A stretch of DNA of 15,094 nucleotides from Candidatus Dadabacteria bacterium (GTDB lineage Bacteria > J088). The translations under genes were made by a program, and so were the position numbers. Below the pieces are notes generated by a model. The model was given only the letters and a program-made list of their open reading frames with translations. It was not told where the DNA came from and searched no databases. The stretch's first letter is position 1. Each line of letters begins with the position of its first letter. This document shows positions 13,737 through 15,094 of this stretch, one piece after another. Where the stretch lies: contig RFIY01000249.1 of NCBI GenBank assembly GCA_003695505.1, positions 1 to 15,094 of the forward strand, read 5' to 3'.

Positions 13737-14866
13737 CGGTGACGGGTCAGGCCGCGCAAGGCTTCGAGTTGCTGCGGATTCCCAATCACGATGACGATCG
13801 TCCCGGGATCGAGCCGTTCTTTTCCGGTGGGATTGTAGACAAAGCCGATGTCGTCGGGACGCTGCAGCGCAAAGACGCGCAGATGCGCTTTTTCCCAGAT
13901 GGGGGCCTCTTCAAGCGTCAGGCCGGCAATCGCGGAACCTTCCTCGACCACCACCTCGTCGACACGAATGGATGGATCCTGACCACGCAACATCCGATCC
14001 AGAAACGAAACTGTGTGTGGGCGCAACAACTGGCTGGCCATCCGCAGACCGCCAATGCGATTCGGATTGACGACGTAGCTGGCACCCGCACGCTCGAACT
14101 TTGCATTGAGATGTGGCTCCTCCGAGCGTGCAACAATCAACAGATCGGGACGTGAATAGCGCGCCTGAACGACGATCAGCAGATTCTGTCCGTCGTCATG
14201 CACATTGGCCACGAGTCCACGCGCATGCCCAATCCCGGCTGCCTCGAGAACGTCTTCATCGGTCGCATCACCAACGATGACCGGCACTTCAGGAAAGCGG
14301 CGCCGGACGTGCTCGGCATGTTCGGGGTCACGCTCGATGACGACCTGCTCGCGTTGCGTCGTCCACAATTCCTCGACGATCGGTTCGCCGGTACGCCCCG
14401 CACCGCAAACGATGAAGTGATCTGTCATCGCGTCAATCTGTCTGGCCATACGATACTCCCGTAACAACCGTCGAAACGTTCCTTCGACCATAAATGCGGT
14501 GACTTCGGATACGGCGAACAACGTCACAAGCATGCCGGTCCACATCAGCATCATCGTGAACAGACGCGTCGTTTCGTCGATGCCGGACAGGATCTCGCCA
14601 TATCCGACCGTCGTCAGCGTAATGCTTGTCATGTAGGCACTCTCAAGCCAGCTCCAGCGTCCCTGCCCAAGGACGTGATAGCCGACAGTGCCCATAACGA
14701 ATACAGAGGCGACCGCAGCCGTGGGGCGAAACAGTTTGGTCTGGACTTCGGCCACCAGGTCGGCGACCGTCGGCAACACCGGTGCTCCGCCGCGCCGCGG
14801 CAGCAGTAACTTTCGCAACAGGCGGGCAACGGTCGCGTCGCGAAGCGGCGACTGGCCGGCACTCAT
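13733..14866 (-). CDS. Potassium channel protein, two-transmembrane pore with RCK/TrkA-N and TrkA-C domains
   Basis: This 377-residue protein starts with a basic cytoplasmic N-terminus, then TM1 (about 48-68), a pore helix and selectivity filter TTVGYGE (85-91), and TM2 (about 102-126). The filter VGYG is the potassium signature. A cytoplasmic RCK domain follows, with the nucleotide-binding GAGRTG (155-160) after FIVC and an acidic residue at the end of the second strand (VVIERD). A TrkA-C-like domain occupies about residues 285-377 (RVDEVVVEEGSAIAGLTLEE...). The layout matches MthK/Kch-like channels gated by ligands bound to the RCK ring. It is preceded on the same strand, 45 bases upstream, by a response-regulator gene and is probably co-transcribed with it. 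The hairpin just before its ATG leaves no clear Shine-Dalgarno sequence. Confidence 0.93.
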   Translation of the reverse strand: MSAGQSPLRDATVARLLRKLLLPRRGGAPVLPTVADLVAEVQTKLFRPTAAVASVFVMGTVGYHVLGQGRWSWLESAYMTSITLTTVGYGEILSGIDETTRLFTMMLMWTGMLVTLFAVSEVTAFMVEGTFRRLLREYRMARQIDAMTDHFIVCGAGRTGEPIVEELWTTQREQVVIERDPEHAEHVRRRFPEVPVIVGDATDEDVLEAAGIGHARGLVANVHDDGQNLLIVVQARYSRPDLLIVARSEEPHLNAKFERAGASYVVNPNRIGGLRMASQLLRPHTVSFLDRMLRGQDPSIRVDEVVVEEGSAIAGLTLEEAPIWEKAHLRVFALQRPDDIGFVYNPTGKERLDPGTIVIVIGNPQQLEALRGLTRHR

Positions 14867-14883
14867 GGCGAGCGCCGCTCGCC
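14867..14883. repeat. Short inverted repeat directly before the channel start codon
   Basis: GGCGAGC and GCTCGCC are perfect seven-base arms around a GCC spacer, abutting the ATG of the channel gene. In mRNA this hairpin would occupy the ribosome-binding region. It may dampen translation of the channel relative to the upstream response regulator, or be chance in GC-rich DNA. Confidence 0.45.
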
Positions 14884-14911
14884 TGTCAGCAGGCGATCAG
14901 GCAGCGCAGCT

Positions 14912-15094
14912 TCAGCCGCTGGCGGCCTTGAGCTTCTGCTCGAGCGCACCAAGCAGCTCAAACAGCTCTTTTTGCCGGAAAGGCTTTTTGATGTAGGCAT
15001 TGGCGCCCTTGCGAAGCGCGTTGACGACGCTTTCCTCTTCGCCCTCGGTCGTAATCATGATCACCGGGATCTTGCCGATGGGCTCGGGCTCCTG
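14912..15094 (-). CDS. CheY-like response regulator, C-terminal part (runs off right edge)
   Basis: The visible 60 residues are the second half of a receiver domain: PVIMITTEGEEESVV with the conserved Thr of beta-4, then ALRKGANAYIKKPF with the conserved Lys-Pro of beta-5, then a final helix (QKELFELLGALEQKL). The protein ends about 12 residues after that helix, so it is a single-domain regulator without a DNA-binding output domain. Phosphorylation would occur on an aspartate outside the window. It lies upstream of the potassium-channel gene on the same strand with a 45-base gap and probably shares its operon. Confidence 0.92.
   Translation of the reverse strand, partial: QEPEPIGKIPVIMITTEGEEESVVNALRKGANAYIKKPFRQKELFELLGALEQKLKAASG

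Overview
The window is densely coded, high-GC bacterial DNA with no RNA genes, insertion sequences or CRISPR arrays that I can see. Strong GGAGG-type ribosome binding sites, sigma70-like promoters and the protein families present point to a Gram-negative proteobacterium. A free-living gammaproteobacterium that oxidises lipids or alcohols is my best guess, from general resemblance only and with modest confidence.

Layout. 1-137 (-): start of an MFS-type transporter that runs off the left edge. 208-2252 (+): a translationally coupled pair, a small membrane-anchored subunit and a GMC flavoprotein alcohol dehydrogenase/oxidase with a ferredoxin-like cysteine motif. 2351-6958 (+): the outstanding gene of the window, a 1535-residue Hsp70-like protein. 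It has a complete DnaK-type ATPase and substrate-binding beta domain, then a 4 x 96-bp tandem-repeat Pro/Glu linker, a coiled coil of about 400 residues, a basic/acidic linker, four short helical repeats and a CheX-like C-terminal domain. It has its own promoter with a 12-bp palindrome just downstream. 6993-8204 (-) and 8401-9855 (+): a divergent pair, an MpaB/DUF2236 heme oxygenase-like protein and a class-3-like aldehyde dehydrogenase, sharing a control region with two GTCA/TGAC dyads. A perfect hairpin follows the dehydrogenase. 9909-10535 (-) and 10581-11939 (+): a divergent pair, a membrane-anchored SRPBCC protein and an MmgE/PrpD family protein. 11936-13003 (-): PerM/AI-2E family membrane protein. 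13119-13736 (+): TetR regulator. 13733-14866 (-): two-transmembrane potassium channel with an RCK (TrkA-type) module. 14912-15094 (-): the C-terminal half of a single-domain CheY-like response regulator, upstream of and probably co-transcribed with the channel.

How they may work together. The GMC enzyme (alcohol to aldehyde), the aldehyde dehydrogenase (aldehyde to acid), the MpaB-type oxygenase and perhaps the SRPBCC and MmgE/PrpD proteins form a loose oxidative-catabolism neighbourhood. The substrate cannot be read from the sequence. The Hsp70-like protein, channel and response regulator are signalling or homeostasis genes without an obvious metabolic link. Two convergent gene pairs end on a shared CTAG tetranucleotide that supplies both stop codons.

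No gene-free stretch exceeds 300 bases. The largest gaps are 2253-2350, 8205-8400 and 13004-13118, and each holds a candidate promoter. The short gap 138-207 between the divergent MFS and small-subunit genes shows no convincing promoter or Shine-Dalgarno site, and 6959-6992 shows no terminator.
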